Assembly: GCA_002373165.1 (NCBI GenBank) | Contig: DFJS01000007.1 | Location: 1-57,286, forward strand | DNA: 57,286 nucleotides | Direction of reading: 5' to 3' | DNA from: Ruminococcus sp. UBA3665 | GTDB taxonomy: Bacteria; Bacillota; Clostridia; Oscillospirales; Ruminococcaceae | Shown: one piece after another, positions 24,659-33,297 of the stretch | How the letters are laid out: the number at the start of each line of letters is the position of its first letter | How positions within the stretch are numbered: position 1 is the first letter of the stretch | Made by a program: the position numbers and the translations under genes | The notes under the pieces: model-generated | Database searches by the model: none | Seen by the model: the letters and a program-made list of their open reading frames with translations, nothing else | What the model was told of the DNA's origin: nothing

Positions 24659-25148
24659 GTTCGGGCTTCTCCTGTTGTTTAGTCTTGTCTTCCGAGAAGA
24701 ATAAAATATAAATCATTAATAAAATTGTCCCGACTGTGACGAAACAGTCAGCAAAATTGAATACGGCAAAATTGAATAATTTCAGGTCAAGATAATCAAT
24801 TACTGCGCCGCTCCGGAAAATTCTGTCAATCATATTGCCGACTGCGCCGCCCAGAATCATGACTAAGCTCCAGAATAAGAGTTTGTTTTTCTTTCCGTGG
24901 CGAATCAGGACGTAAGTACATGCCCCGATGCCGATGGCTGTCACAATCAGCAGAAAGGCGGTCTGTCCGGAAAAACTGCTGAATGCCGAACCGGTATTTT
25001 CGATATAATGCAGATGCATGATATCCAGACTGCCGATTTTCAGGAAATCCTTTTCCTGATACAGTTCAAAATTCTGCACAATCCAGTATTTGATCAGCTG
25101 GTCAGCTCCGGCGATTGCCAGAACGGCGAGCAGTGCCAATATCAGCAA
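24645..25148 (-). CDS. lspA: Lipoprotein signal peptidase (signal peptidase II)
   Basis: This inner-membrane aspartic protease removes signal peptides from diacylglyceryl-modified prolipoproteins, such as those encoded at 11 and 50 kb. The 167-residue protein has four membrane segments. Its catalytic aspartates are Asp118 in GAVIDYL and Asp134 in FNFADCF, with the neighbouring signatures YIENTGSAFS and GGAVGNMIDR. A charged C-terminal tail overlaps the start of the pseudouridine synthase gene. A large palindrome separates it from ileS upstream. Confidence 0.93.
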   Translation of the reverse strand: MLILALLAVLAIAGADQLIKYWIVQNFELYQEKDFLKIGSLDIMHLHYIENTGSAFSSFSGQTAFLLIVTAIGIGACTYVLIRHGKKNKLLFWSLVMILGGAVGNMIDRIFRSGAVIDYLDLKLFNFAVFNFADCFVTVGTILLMIYILFFSEDKTKQQEKPEHDNS

Positions 25149-25190
25149 AACGATTTCCCCTTTCTGATAGTTTCATTTTAATAATATGAA

Positions 25191-25277
25191 GGGTATGCAG
25201 GGTTATATAGTCCCTTTTATATATTTTTTAAAAAAATATTTTTTTTCATGCGAAGGGGCAGTAAACCCTGCATACCC
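25191..25277. repeat. Long imperfect palindrome between ileS and lspA
   Basis: GGGTATGCAGGGTT (25191-25204) and AACCCTGCATACCC (25264-25277) are perfect 14-base arms. Pairing continues inward imperfectly (TAGTCCCTTT with AAGGGGCA) toward an A/T-only apex that is itself near-palindromic. A second copy of CCCTGCATA follows the right arm. Two more hairpins follow up to ileS: GCTGTTTT/AAAACAGC (25302-25330), and TGCCGT/ACGGCA near 25335-25355 that may act as a weak terminator of ileS. Confidence 0.65.
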
Positions 25278-25374
25278 TGCATAATGGCTATTTTACGTCC
25301 CGCTGTTTTTTCGATTTATAGCAAAACAGCAGGCTTGCCGTCCTCAGGAACGGCAAACCGCCATTTTAAAATTT

Positions 25375-28164
25375 TTAAGATTCGCCGATGACTTCTGCAC
25401 AGCGTTTGCACAGTGTCGGATGCAGAGTAATCTTTCCGACTTCTTCGGAATAGCACCAGCACCGTTCGCACTTGCTGCCGGATGCCTTTTCCACTGCGAT
25501 GTCATAGCCGGATTCGCCCGAAACTTCCCCGGTCTTGATTTCTACAGCCGATACGATGAAGACATCTTTCAGCTCCGGATAGCTGTGAATGCGTTCAGCA
25601 GCGGCATCATCCGCAACAGTGATGATAATTTTTGCTTCGAGAGATTTGCCGATGACTTTTTCGTTTCTTTTCTCTTCCAGTTTTTTATTGACTGCTTCGC
25701 GCAGATTATAAATTTCTTCCCATTTTGCAAGGAATGTTTCATCCAGAGTGATTCCGGTCTTCGGCAGGAACTGGTTCAGGAATACGCTTCTTGCATCATC
25801 AGAAGTTTTATGCGGCATATTCTGCCAGATTTCCTCGCCGGTAAAGCTCAGAATCGGAGCAATCATTCTGACAAGCGCATCCAGAATGCGGTACATAGTT
25901 GTCTGTGCGGCACGTCTTGTCTGCGCGCTGACTTTTTCGCAGTAGAGTCTGTCCTTGATGATATCCAGATAGAAGCTTGACAGATCGACAATGCAGAAAT
26001 TATGAACAGCATGGAATACAATATGGAAATCATAAGCTTCATAGCCGGCATTGACTTTATCTGTCAGGGCATCCAGCCGCATGAGAATCCATTTGTCCAG
26101 TTCTTCCAGCTTGTCATCAGCAACAGAATCCGTATCCGGATTGAACACAGTTTCGCCGTCACTGAAATTGCCAAGAATATATTTTGCCGTATTTCTGATT
26201 TTTCTATAAGCATCAGAAAGCTGACTGAGAATATCTTTGGAAATTCTGATATCAGAATGATAGTCAGAAGAAGCTACCCAGAGTCTTAAAATATCTGCGC
26301 CGTACTGGTCGATAATTTCTTCCGGAGCGATGCCGTTTCCAAGGGATTTATGCATGGCCTTGCCTTCGCCGTCAACCACCCAGCCGTGAGTGCAGACGGA
26401 TTTGTAAGGCGCAGTGCCCTTGTAAACAACGGATGTCAGAAGCGAACTCTGGAACCAGCCGCGGTACTGGTCGGCACCTTCCAGATATAAATCCGCAGGC
26501 CAGGAAAGCTCGTCATAATTATCCAGAACCGCAGTATGCGATACGCCGGAATCAAACCAGACATCCATGATGTCATATTCTTTAGTAAATTCTGTACAGC
26601 CGCATTCGCATTTTGTATCGGCCGGAATCAGGTCTTTGACATCTTTCAGCCACCAGGCATCCGAGCCTTCCTGACGGAATACATCGGCAATGCTCTTGAT
26701 TGTCGCATCTGTAATAACAGGCTTTTTGCAGTCCTTGCAGTAGACGACAGGAATCGGCACACCCCATGTTCTCTGACGGGAGATGCACCAGTCGCTTCTG
26801 TCGCGCACCATGCCTTTGATTCTGTCCTCGCCCCAGTCGGGAATCCATTTTACGCCTTCAATTGCCTTGACGGCATCTTCTTTGAAGCCGTTGACCGAGC
26901 AGAACCATTGTTCTGTTGCGCGGTAGATAATCGGGGAATGGCATCTCCAGCAATGCGGATACTGATGGACAATGCTCTGCATAGCGAGCATTGCGCCTTC
27001 TTCAACGAGGCGTTCTGCGATTTTCCTGTTGGCTTCGTTTGTATCGAGACCCTCGAATTCTCCGGCTTCGGCAGTCTGACGGCCTTTGGAATCCACGCAG
27101 ACAATAATGCCGATATCGTCATAATTTTTGCAGACTTCATAGTCTTCCACGCCGTAGCCGGGGGCAGTATGAACGCATCCGGTACCGCTTTCCAGCGTAA
27201 CATGATCGCCGACAATAACCGGAGAACATCTGTCATACAACGGGTGCTTTGTCTTGATGCCTTCCAGCTGTGCGCCTGTGAAAATGCCGTCTGTAGAATA
27301 ATCTTTGATACCGGCAGTTTCCATCACAGTCTTGACGAGTTCATCAGCCATGACATAATATTCATCGCCGACTTTTACCAGCGTATAATTATAATCAGGC
27401 CCCAGGCAGATTGCCAGGTTGCCGGGGATAGTCCAGGTAGTTGTTGTCCAGATGACGAAATAAACCTGCTCCGGATTCAGTCCCGTTTTAGTGAACAGAC
27501 CCTTGTCATCCGTAACTCTGAATTTGACATAGATAGAATTGCAGGGGTCATTTTCATATTCAATTTCAGCTTCTGCAAGGGCAGTATTGCAGTCCGGGCA
27601 CCAGTAAACGGGTTTCAGGCCTTTGTACATATAGCCGTCTTTTGCCATCTTGCCGAATACTTCCACCTGACGGGCCTCGTATTCAGGCCTTAATGTCAGA
27701 TACGGATGATCATAATCTGCAATCGAGCCGAGGCGTTTGAACTGTTTTTTCTGATTCTCTACATGAGTCAAAGCAAATTCCTTGCAGGCTCTGCGCAGTT
27801 CGACAGGCGGAATCGCTCCGTTTTCCACGCCGATTTCTTTCAGGGCTTTCAGTTCGATAGGCAGTCCGTGCGTATCCCAGCCGGGAACATAAGGCGCATA
27901 ATAGCCGGTCATGTTCTTCTGCTTGAAGATAAAATCTTTCAGAGTTTTGTTCAGGGCTGTGCCGATATGAATCGTACCGTTTGCATAAGGCGGGCCGTCA
28001 TGAAACATAAACGACGGTTTTCCGGCATTTTTCTGCATCATCAGATCATAAAGCCGTTCCGTTTCCCATTTTTGGAGCATACCGGGTTCGCGCTTGGGCA
28101 GATTGCCGCGCATGGGGAAGTCTGTTTTGGGCATGTTCAGACTGTTCTTGTAATCCTGTGCCAT
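25375..28164 (-). CDS. ileS: Isoleucyl-tRNA synthetase
   Basis: Charges tRNA-Ile, with editing of misactivated valine. The 929 residues match the family. The HIGH motif appears as HIGT (66-69) in PYANGTIHIGTALN. The KMSKS loop is degenerate, AMHKSLGNG. The editing domain lies between, and GVSHTAV and YRGWFQSSLLTS mark the central core. The C-terminal zinc site CERCWCYSEEVG followed by CKRC is present, as in bacterial-type enzymes. There is no room for a T-box leader, since divIVA ends 39 bases upstream; expression is tied to the division-gene operon. Confidence 0.96.
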   Translation of the reverse strand: MAQDYKNSLNMPKTDFPMRGNLPKREPGMLQKWETERLYDLMMQKNAGKPSFMFHDGPPYANGTIHIGTALNKTLKDFIFKQKNMTGYYAPYVPGWDTHGLPIELKALKEIGVENGAIPPVELRRACKEFALTHVENQKKQFKRLGSIADYDHPYLTLRPEYEARQVEVFGKMAKDGYMYKGLKPVYWCPDCNTALAEAEIEYENDPCNSIYVKFRVTDDKGLFTKTGLNPEQVYFVIWTTTTWTIPGNLAICLGPDYNYTLVKVGDEYYVMADELVKTVMETAGIKDYSTDGIFTGAQLEGIKTKHPLYDRCSPVIVGDHVTLESGTGCVHTAPGYGVEDYEVCKNYDDIGIIVCVDSKGRQTAEAGEFEGLDTNEANRKIAERLVEEGAMLAMQSIVHQYPHCWRCHSPIIYRATEQWFCSVNGFKEDAVKAIEGVKWIPDWGEDRIKGMVRDRSDWCISRQRTWGVPIPVVYCKDCKKPVITDATIKSIADVFRQEGSDAWWLKDVKDLIPADTKCECGCTEFTKEYDIMDVWFDSGVSHTAVLDNYDELSWPADLYLEGADQYRGWFQSSLLTSVVYKGTAPYKSVCTHGWVVDGEGKAMHKSLGNGIAPEEIIDQYGADILRLWVASSDYHSDIRISKDILSQLSDAYRKIRNTAKYILGNFSDGETVFNPDTDSVADDKLEELDKWILMRLDALTDKVNAGYEAYDFHIVFHAVHNFCIVDLSSFYLDIIKDRLYCEKVSAQTRRAAQTTMYRILDALVRMIAPILSFTGEEIWQNMPHKTSDDARSVFLNQFLPKTGITLDETFLAKWEEIYNLREAVNKKLEEKRNEKVIGKSLEAKIIITVADDAAAERIHSYPELKDVFIVSAVEIKTGEVSGESGYDIAVEKASGSKCERCWCYSEEVGKITLHPTLCKRCAEVIGES

Positions 28165-28203
28165 GAGTTCTCAAATTCCTTTCTTATCTTGATTAGCTTG
28201 CAG

Positions 28204-28824
28204 TTAAGTAAAATCTTCCGGAGAAGGCGGAGTAAAAGTAGCAGCATCCGGCTTGAATTCTGCCAGGTCGGGCAGGGGAGACGCTGCCAGAACTTCTTCC
28301 AAAGAAGTATTGTCCGATTCGGAAGAAGGCGGCGGAAGTTCCTGGTTTTCTTCCGGAATATTGGAAATCATTTCCAGATGGCCTTTGTACATATCAAACA
28401 GACTGCGCTTAAAATCAGCCACCAGTTTTTTTGTCTGGGCAAGAGCTTCTTTTTCGCGGGCGATTTCGGCGCGGTTCTTCTCCATTGCAATTTCATGCTG
28501 ACGGGTTGCCTCATCCAGAAGCATGGCGGCTTCTTCCTTGGCGCGGTTTAAAATCTGGTCAGCCTTTTCGTTGGCCTCGTTAATGACTCTGTGGCCTTCT
28601 TTCTGTGCGCCGAGCAGCGCATCTTTCAGGGCTTCCTCGTCCTTCATATATTCCCGGACTTTATCGGCAAGCACCTGAATTTTATGATTGCTGTCCTCGC
28701 GTTCATGATCAATTTCCTGAAACGTTGCTTCCAGCTGGCCGAGAAATTCGTCAATATCTTCGGGACGGTAACCCCAGGCAGCTTTTTCAAAGCGTTTTTC
28801 TCTGATTTCCTGAGCGGTCATCAT
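28204..28824 (-). CDS. divIVA: DivIVA-family cell division/septum-site protein
   Basis: The ATG pair at 28824/28821 is preferred to an upstream GTG because the AGAGGTGA site would otherwise overlap the start. The ~206-residue protein has the membrane-curvature-binding N-terminal domain, starting MTAQEIREKRFEKAAWGY and continuing EDIDEFL. A long coiled coil then runs to about residue 150, and an acidic, Pro/Ser-rich tail follows. DivIVA recruits division and polar proteins by binding curved membrane at septa. It follows sepF and ylmH as in many Gram-positive bacteria. Confidence 0.9.
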   Translation of the reverse strand: MMTAQEIREKRFEKAAWGYRPEDIDEFLGQLEATFQEIDHEREDSNHKIQVLADKVREYMKDEEALKDALLGAQKEGHRVINEANEKADQILNRAKEEAAMLLDEATRQHEIAMEKNRAEIAREKEALAQTKKLVADFKRSLFDMYKGHLEMISNIPEENQELPPPSSESDNTSLEEVLAASPLPDLAEFKPDAATFTPPSPEDFT

Positions 28825-28857
28825 AATGCAAATCACCTCTGGTATAAATAAATAAAA

Positions 28858-29601
28858 TTATAGATATTTTTCAATCACAATATGCAGCCGGTTTTTTCTG
28901 GTCGGCATACTGATTGATTTCAAACAGAATTTTCCGTAACCCCTGACGGAAAAAATATCGCCCGGTTTCAGAAGCCGGGAATTTTCACGGACTTCCTGGT
29001 AATTCAGCATCACAAGCTGACGGGCTATCAGTTCAGTGCAGGCTTTGCGCCGCAGGTTCAGGGCAAGCTTCAGGACGGCATCCAGCCGGGGAGAGGCCAC
29101 TGTGCCGCAGATTTCTTTTTTTTCCTGATGATAGGCCGGATCAAACGGAAGCGTATCTGTGACTTTGACACCGATGCGGCCGATTTTGGTCAGGCTTTTG
29201 CCGACAGCTGCGGCCGCACCCGTGACAAAACACTGGATTTTGCCCGGAGAAACTAAAATATCCCCAATCAGATTTCTTTGTATCTGCTGTGCCATCAGAC
29301 TGCCCAGCATGTCTCTGTGGGTCAGCGTATCTGTCTGCCGGAAAGTGAATGTCAGGCAGGTGATGGGAAAATCTTCCTCTTCCGGAACGGCCATTTCGTC
29401 ATGAATGCAAAGAATGCCGCGCTCTGCTTCCGGGTAGCCTCCGAAGAAGTGCCGGCGGCTCTCCGGCACAGCGGCCTTGGCAAGCGCATACTGCCGCATG
29501 TCCAGAAAAGAAGTAAAGCTCTGCCAGGCGTTTTTCCGCAGCAGATCCTGAATATGTGCCAGAAGAATCCTGTCTGCCTCCTGCTGTTTTTCGTTCGGCA
29601 T
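28858..29601 (-). CDS. ylmH: YlmH-family S4 RNA-binding protein
   Basis: A 247-residue cytosolic protein. The C-terminal S4 domain covers about residues 180-247 and contains NSRLLKPGDIFSVRGYGKF. The middle carries GDILVSPGKIQCFVTG, and the N-terminal half FFGGYPEAERGI, all typical of YlmH (part of the dcw-adjacent ylm set). Homologues bind ribosomal or tRNA-peptide complexes and assist ribosome rescue, but the role in this organism is inferred only. No clear Shine-Dalgarno site precedes it; 7 bases separate it from sepF, so translation may depend on coupling. Confidence 0.88.
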   Translation of the reverse strand: MPNEKQQEADRILLAHIQDLLRKNAWQSFTSFLDMRQYALAKAAVPESRRHFFGGYPEAERGILCIHDEMAVPEEEDFPITCLTFTFRQTDTLTHRDMLGSLMAQQIQRNLIGDILVSPGKIQCFVTGAAAAVGKSLTKIGRIGVKVTDTLPFDPAYHQEKKEICGTVASPRLDAVLKLALNLRRKACTELIARQLVMLNYQEVRENSRLLKPGDIFSVRGYGKFCLKSISMPTRKNRLHIVIEKYL

Positions 29602-29608
29602 GGCAGAA

Positions 29609-30043
29609 TTAAATAATCACGCCGTTGTTTTCCAGCTCTGCGGCAAGGTCATCGCCGATAAAGCCGACATTGTAGGGCGTAATAATATAAGTTAAATTGG
29701 CAACGGGTTTCAGGCTTCCGCTGATGGCATAAGAAACACCTACCAGAAAATCAATAATTCTGCGGCGGTTTTCCGGCGATGCCGTCTCCAGATTCAGCAC
29801 TACAGTCTTGCGGCTGATCAGATGATCGGCAATGCCCTTGGCATCAGTAAAGAATTCCGGTTTGACCAGTACTACCTGGAGCTGTGCAGTTGCCTGAATA
29901 TTGACGATGTTGCCCGGCTCGTGCCCGGCAAGCTGTTCTTCAATGCTCGGTACAGACGAAACATCCTGGCTTTTGCTGCCGGATTCCGGTTCTGTGCCTT
30001 CAGAAGGAAAGAAAAATTCTTTCATATTGTCAAAAAGTTTCAT
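29609..30043 (-). CDS. sepF: Cell division protein SepF
   Basis: A 144-residue protein. A short N-terminal helix, MKLFDNMKEFFF, resembles the membrane anchor of SepF. An acidic linker follows, and then the SepF fold: VVLVKPEFFTDAKGIAD, VVLNLETASPENRRRIIDF, LTYIITPYNVGFIGDD. SepF polymers link FtsZ to the membrane at the division site. YlmG, which often follows SepF, is absent here. Confidence 0.93.
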   Translation of the reverse strand: MKLFDNMKEFFFPSEGTEPESGSKSQDVSSVPSIEEQLAGHEPGNIVNIQATAQLQVVLVKPEFFTDAKGIADHLISRKTVVLNLETASPENRRRIIDFLVGVSYAISGSLKPVANLTYIITPYNVGFIGDDLAAELENNGVII

Positions 30044-30073
30044 GATAGCGAACTCTCCATTCTGTGATGAATT

Positions 30074-30772
30074 TTATTTCTGATAATTCCTTGCGCCAAA
30101 CAAAGCAGAACCAATGCGGACAAGATTTGACCCGTACCGGATGGCCCGGACATAATCGTCAGACATGCCCATGGAAAGAATTTTCATCTCTGTATCAGGA
30201 ATCTGCAATTCTTTGGTTTGCAGAAACAGTTCCTGCATGGCTTCCAGAAAGCGTGTATCGTCTGTCCGGGGCGGAATTGTCATCAGGCCGCAGACGTGAA
30301 CATGAGGCATCTGCGAAATTTCTTCCAGAAGTGCCGGGAGCGACTCCGGCAGCATACCGCTTTTGGAGTCTTCGCCGCCAATGTTGACTTCCAGCAGAAT
30401 GTCCTGTTTCAGGTTCTGCCGGGCGGCACAGCGTTCAATCTCCTGCGCCAGCGAAAGCTTGTTGACAGACTGGATGATTCTGACCTGGCCGATCAGATAT
30501 TTTACTTTGTTGCTTTGCAGGGTGCCGATAAAATCAACAGGAATGCCCTGACGGTAAGCATCTTTTTTGGACTGGTATTCCTGCACGCGGTTTTCACCCA
30601 GCAGCTGAATGCCGCAGTCGACAGCGCAGTTGACCAGCTCCGGCGCAACCGTTTTGGTTACGGCCATAAAAGCAATTTCTTCCGGCCTGCGGCCGCTTTT
30701 GTCAGCGGCTTCGGCAATGGCCGCCTGAATATGTGCATAATTTTCCTGCACCTGACGGAATTTATTCTCCAT
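30074..30772 (-). CDS. YggS/YlmE pyridoxal-phosphate homeostasis protein
   Basis: The start at 30772 has AAAGGA 10 bases upstream; an ATG at 30778 is also possible. At ~232 residues it matches the YggS family, a PLP-binding TIM barrel without known catalytic activity. Lys40 in AVTKTV binds the cofactor. Other marks are GENRVQEYQSK, IQSVNKLSLAQEI and GMSDDYVRAI. Loss of homologues disturbs vitamin B6 and amino-acid pools. It starts the ylm group ahead of sepF and overlaps the upstream HlyD-like gene. Confidence 0.91.
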   Translation of the reverse strand: MENKFRQVQENYAHIQAAIAEAADKSGRRPEEIAFMAVTKTVAPELVNCAVDCGIQLLGENRVQEYQSKKDAYRQGIPVDFIGTLQSNKVKYLIGQVRIIQSVNKLSLAQEIERCAARQNLKQDILLEVNIGGEDSKSGMLPESLPALLEEISQMPHVHVCGLMTIPPRTDDTRFLEAMQELFLQTKELQIPDTEMKILSMGMSDDYVRAIRYGSNLVRIGSALFGARNYQK

Positions 30773-32012
30773 CTGCATCAATTCCTTTCGTAATAATAGT
30801 ATCATAAAGAGCCAGATAGCCCTTTGCCGTTTTCTGGCCGGAGATCACATAATCCGGGCCTTCGTAGATGACATCCAGTTTCCGGAACTCCGGCTGTTCG
30901 CCGTCCAGGATATATACGCCGCGGTAGCGCGTGGTGACCTGCATGACATTTCCTGTGTCCTCGTCTCTGACTTCTTCTGTAATGCTCCGGAAACGCAGGG
31001 CACTGCGCGGCACCCGGATGCCGGAATAGTCTCCCCGGATTAGTTCTACATGCTCGGTTCTGTGCTGTACCAGATCATACGTCATTGCCTCGCAGGTAAT
31101 GCCCAGAACGGTGCGTGCATCGCCTTCGGCGGCATTGACAGAAGTGATTTCGCCTGTCACTGTCTCAGAAGTAGAGGCAAATTTCAGTGTCAGCACATCC
31201 CCCTGCCTGTAGATTTTTTCAGAATTATCTACCACAGCGGCCAGCACCCACTGATAATTTTCAATCAGTTTGCCGACAGCGGCCGGATTGGAGCTTTTTT
31301 CGCCGTCCTGTACGGCTTCCAGCTGGGCGGCCGTCAGCGTAGGAATATCGCTTAGTGTCAGTTCAGATTCATAGCCGTCGGCATAGCTGACAAAATAAGC
31401 GGCAGAATCCGCCGTGATGACATCCAGCGGCTTTTCCTGCGATTTTTGCAGAGCCGCAATTTCTGCGCGGATATTCCGCATCTGTTCGGCATAGCTGCTG
31501 TCCTTGCCGGTAATCAGCTGGTAAGTGCTGAGCAGAACCAGCATTTCTTCCCGTGAAGCCTGCAAATCCGTCAGCACATGCTGTTCGCGCTGGTAAAGAT
31601 AATTTTTATACTGCTGTGTGAACAGTTCTGCAATATTGGCAGGCTGTGCCGTTTGCGTCGTACCGGGGTTGGAAATGCGCTCCAGAAGATATAACGCATT
31701 CTGGAGAGAAGTAATTTTCTGTTCAATTTCTATCTGATTTTCAGAAGAATAGACATTGGCAATCACGCCGCCTGTACCGACTTTGCCGCCGTCGGGCACC
31801 TCGTAGCTGATTACGCCGCCGCCGCGGTAGGAGATGACCTGCTCGTTGCGGATCAGTACTCCCTGCACCTGCTCGGAGGCGCGGCCTTCTGTCAGCAGAG
31901 CCGTTTCTGTTTCATAGTCCTGATTCAGCTGCTTTACCACAACATTGACGACGATCATGATAATAAAAACCGCAATCATCACCAGCGCAGCCGACAGCAT
32001 TTCAGAATTCAT
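30762..32012 (-). CDS. HlyD-like membrane-fusion protein in the division operon
   Basis: A 416-residue protein with one N-terminal membrane helix (about residues 7-28), outside-facing beta-rich lipoyl/barrel segments on both sides of a helical hairpin (about residues 105-190), and a C-terminal beta domain. This is the plan of HlyD/RND-type periplasmic adaptors. In Firmicutes such proteins next to ylmE-sepF have no cognate exporter in the operon. No ATPase or permease is adjacent here either. Its role may be linked to the septal envelope rather than efflux; this is speculative. Six bases separate it from hfq, and it overlaps yggS. Confidence 0.75.
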   Translation of the reverse strand: MNSEMLSAALVMIAVFIIMIVVNVVVKQLNQDYETETALLTEGRASEQVQGVLIRNEQVISYRGGGVISYEVPDGGKVGTGGVIANVYSSENQIEIEQKITSLQNALYLLERISNPGTTQTAQPANIAELFTQQYKNYLYQREQHVLTDLQASREEMLVLLSTYQLITGKDSSYAEQMRNIRAEIAALQKSQEKPLDVITADSAAYFVSYADGYESELTLSDIPTLTAAQLEAVQDGEKSSNPAAVGKLIENYQWVLAAVVDNSEKIYRQGDVLTLKFASTSETVTGEITSVNAAEGDARTVLGITCEAMTYDLVQHRTEHVELIRGDYSGIRVPRSALRFRSITEEVRDEDTGNVMQVTTRYRGVYILDGEQPEFRKLDVIYEGPDYVISGQKTAKGYLALYDTIITKGIDADGE

Positions 32013-32018
32013 GCCGGT

Positions 32019-32258
32019 TTATTCCGGCTTGTCCTCGCTGTCCAGAATGGAAACCGGACGGGAAGGGGCAATGGTAGAAATTGCATGTTTGTACACAAGC
32101 TGCTGCTGTCCGGAACAGTCAAAAATGACAACATAATTATCAAAGCCTTTGACAATGCCTTTACATTGAAATCCGTTTACCAGATAAGTAGTTACCATAA
32201 TTTTTTCTTTGCGTGCCTGGTTCAGGAACGTGTCCTGAAGATTCATAGCCTTATTCAT
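32019..32258 (-). CDS. hfq: RNA chaperone Hfq
   Basis: A 79-residue Sm-like protein forming hexameric rings that bind A- and U-rich RNA and help small RNAs pair with mRNAs. The Sm1 motif is LVNGFQCKGIVKGFDNYVV and the Sm2 motif contains LVYKHAISTI (the KHA signature). The C-terminal tail is short. It follows miaA, an order shared with E. coli and many Firmicutes. AAAGGAG is 13 bases before the first ATG; an ATG four codons later is a possible alternative. Confidence 0.95.
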   Translation of the reverse strand: MNKAMNLQDTFLNQARKEKIMVTTYLVNGFQCKGIVKGFDNYVVIFDCSGQQQLVYKHAISTIAPSRPVSILDSEDKPE

Positions 32259-32329
32259 AATTTCGAGTTATCTCCTTTCAGAATTAAAACATGGGAATTT
32301 TTGTCAGTGCTGCCCATGATACTATGTCA

Positions 32330-33283
32330 TTATTCATTATAGCACAAATTTTCAATTTTGGCTATCATTTTTTCAGCTTTTTCAGAAATTTCTTGCAGTT
32401 CATCATTTTTACTCAATATCAACCACTGAATTTGAGCATTTCGACGAAACCATGTCAGCTGCCGCTTGGCATAGCGGCGGCTTTCCTGCTGAATCATGGC
32501 GATGCAGTCATCCAGAGCGCTTTGCTGTTTCAGATAGGGAATTAATTCTTTATAGCCAATGGCCGCCGCTGCCGTGCCGACTGTGCCTTCTTCATAAGCC
32601 TGACGGACTTCTTCCAGCATACCGGCATCCAGCATGTTAAAAACTCTCCGGTTGATTCTGTCATAAAGCTCCTGACGGCTGGCATAATCCAGCCCCAGCT
32701 GAATGGCCTGATACGGCGGTTCTGAGGAAAGATTCTGTTTTTTATATTCTGTAAAGGGCTTTCCGGTACGAAGACAGACTTCCAGAGCGCGGACAAGCCG
32801 GACGGTATTATTCACATGAATTTTTTCGCAGGCCTCAGGGTCGAGCTTTTGCAGCTGCTGATATAATACAGCATTGCCTTCTGTTTCGGCTCTGCCGAAC
32901 AGTTCCTGCCGGAGCGAAAGATCTTCCTGTTCCGGCGAAAACTGAATGCCGTTCACCACGCTGTCGAGATATAAGCCCGTGCCGCCGACCATGACAGGAA
33001 GCTTTCCCCTCGCAGAAATTTCCTGAATTTTCTGTCCGGCAAGACTGACATATTCGGCAACAGAAAAATTCTGCGAACGCGGAATGATACTGATCAGATG
33101 ATGAGGAATGCCCTGCATTTCTTCCGGCGCGGGCTTTGCAGTTGTGATGTCAAGGCCTTTATAAATCTGCATGGAATCGGCCGAAATGACTTCGCCGTTC
33201 AGCCGTTTGGCGAGTTCCACGCCCAGAGCCGTCTTGCCGGATGCCGTAGGCCCGCCGATGACTAATAATTTTTGCTTTTTCAT
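32330..33283 (-). CDS. miaA: tRNA dimethylallyltransferase
   Basis: Transfers a dimethylallyl group to A37 of tRNAs reading U-starting codons; its product is the substrate of MiaB, encoded upstream in the same cluster. The ATG at 33283 has AAAGGA at a suitable distance. At 317 residues it has the P-loop GGPTASGKTALG (10-21), then EVISADSMQIYKGLDI and IPHHLISI, MVGGTGLYLDSVV, and the C-terminal RRYAKRQLTWFR. All key family features are intact. Confidence 0.95.
   Translation of the reverse strand: MKKQKLLVIGGPTASGKTALGVELAKRLNGEVISADSMQIYKGLDITTAKPAPEEMQGIPHHLISIIPRSQNFSVAEYVSLAGQKIQEISARGKLPVMVGGTGLYLDSVVNGIQFSPEQEDLSLRQELFGRAETEGNAVLYQQLQKLDPEACEKIHVNNTVRLVRALEVCLRTGKPFTEYKKQNLSSEPPYQAIQLGLDYASRQELYDRINRRVFNMLDAGMLEEVRQAYEEGTVGTAAAAIGYKELIPYLKQQSALDDCIAMIQQESRRYAKRQLTWFRRNAQIQWLILSKNDELQEISEKAEKMIAKIENLCYNE
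32336..32341 (-). promoter_or_regulatory. Possible internal promoter for hfq (extended -10)
   Basis: On the minus strand TGTGCTATAAT gives an extended -10 with a perfect TATAAT at the end of miaA, but the -35 region is poor. A leader of about 70 bases would precede hfq. Confidence 0.45.
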
Positions 33284-33297
33284 GATAGATATTTCCT

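Noticed and set aside
26536..27693. A 385-codon plus-strand open frame inside ileS
   Set aside because: It is antisense to a conserved part of isoleucyl-tRNA synthetase and has no start signal or family match.
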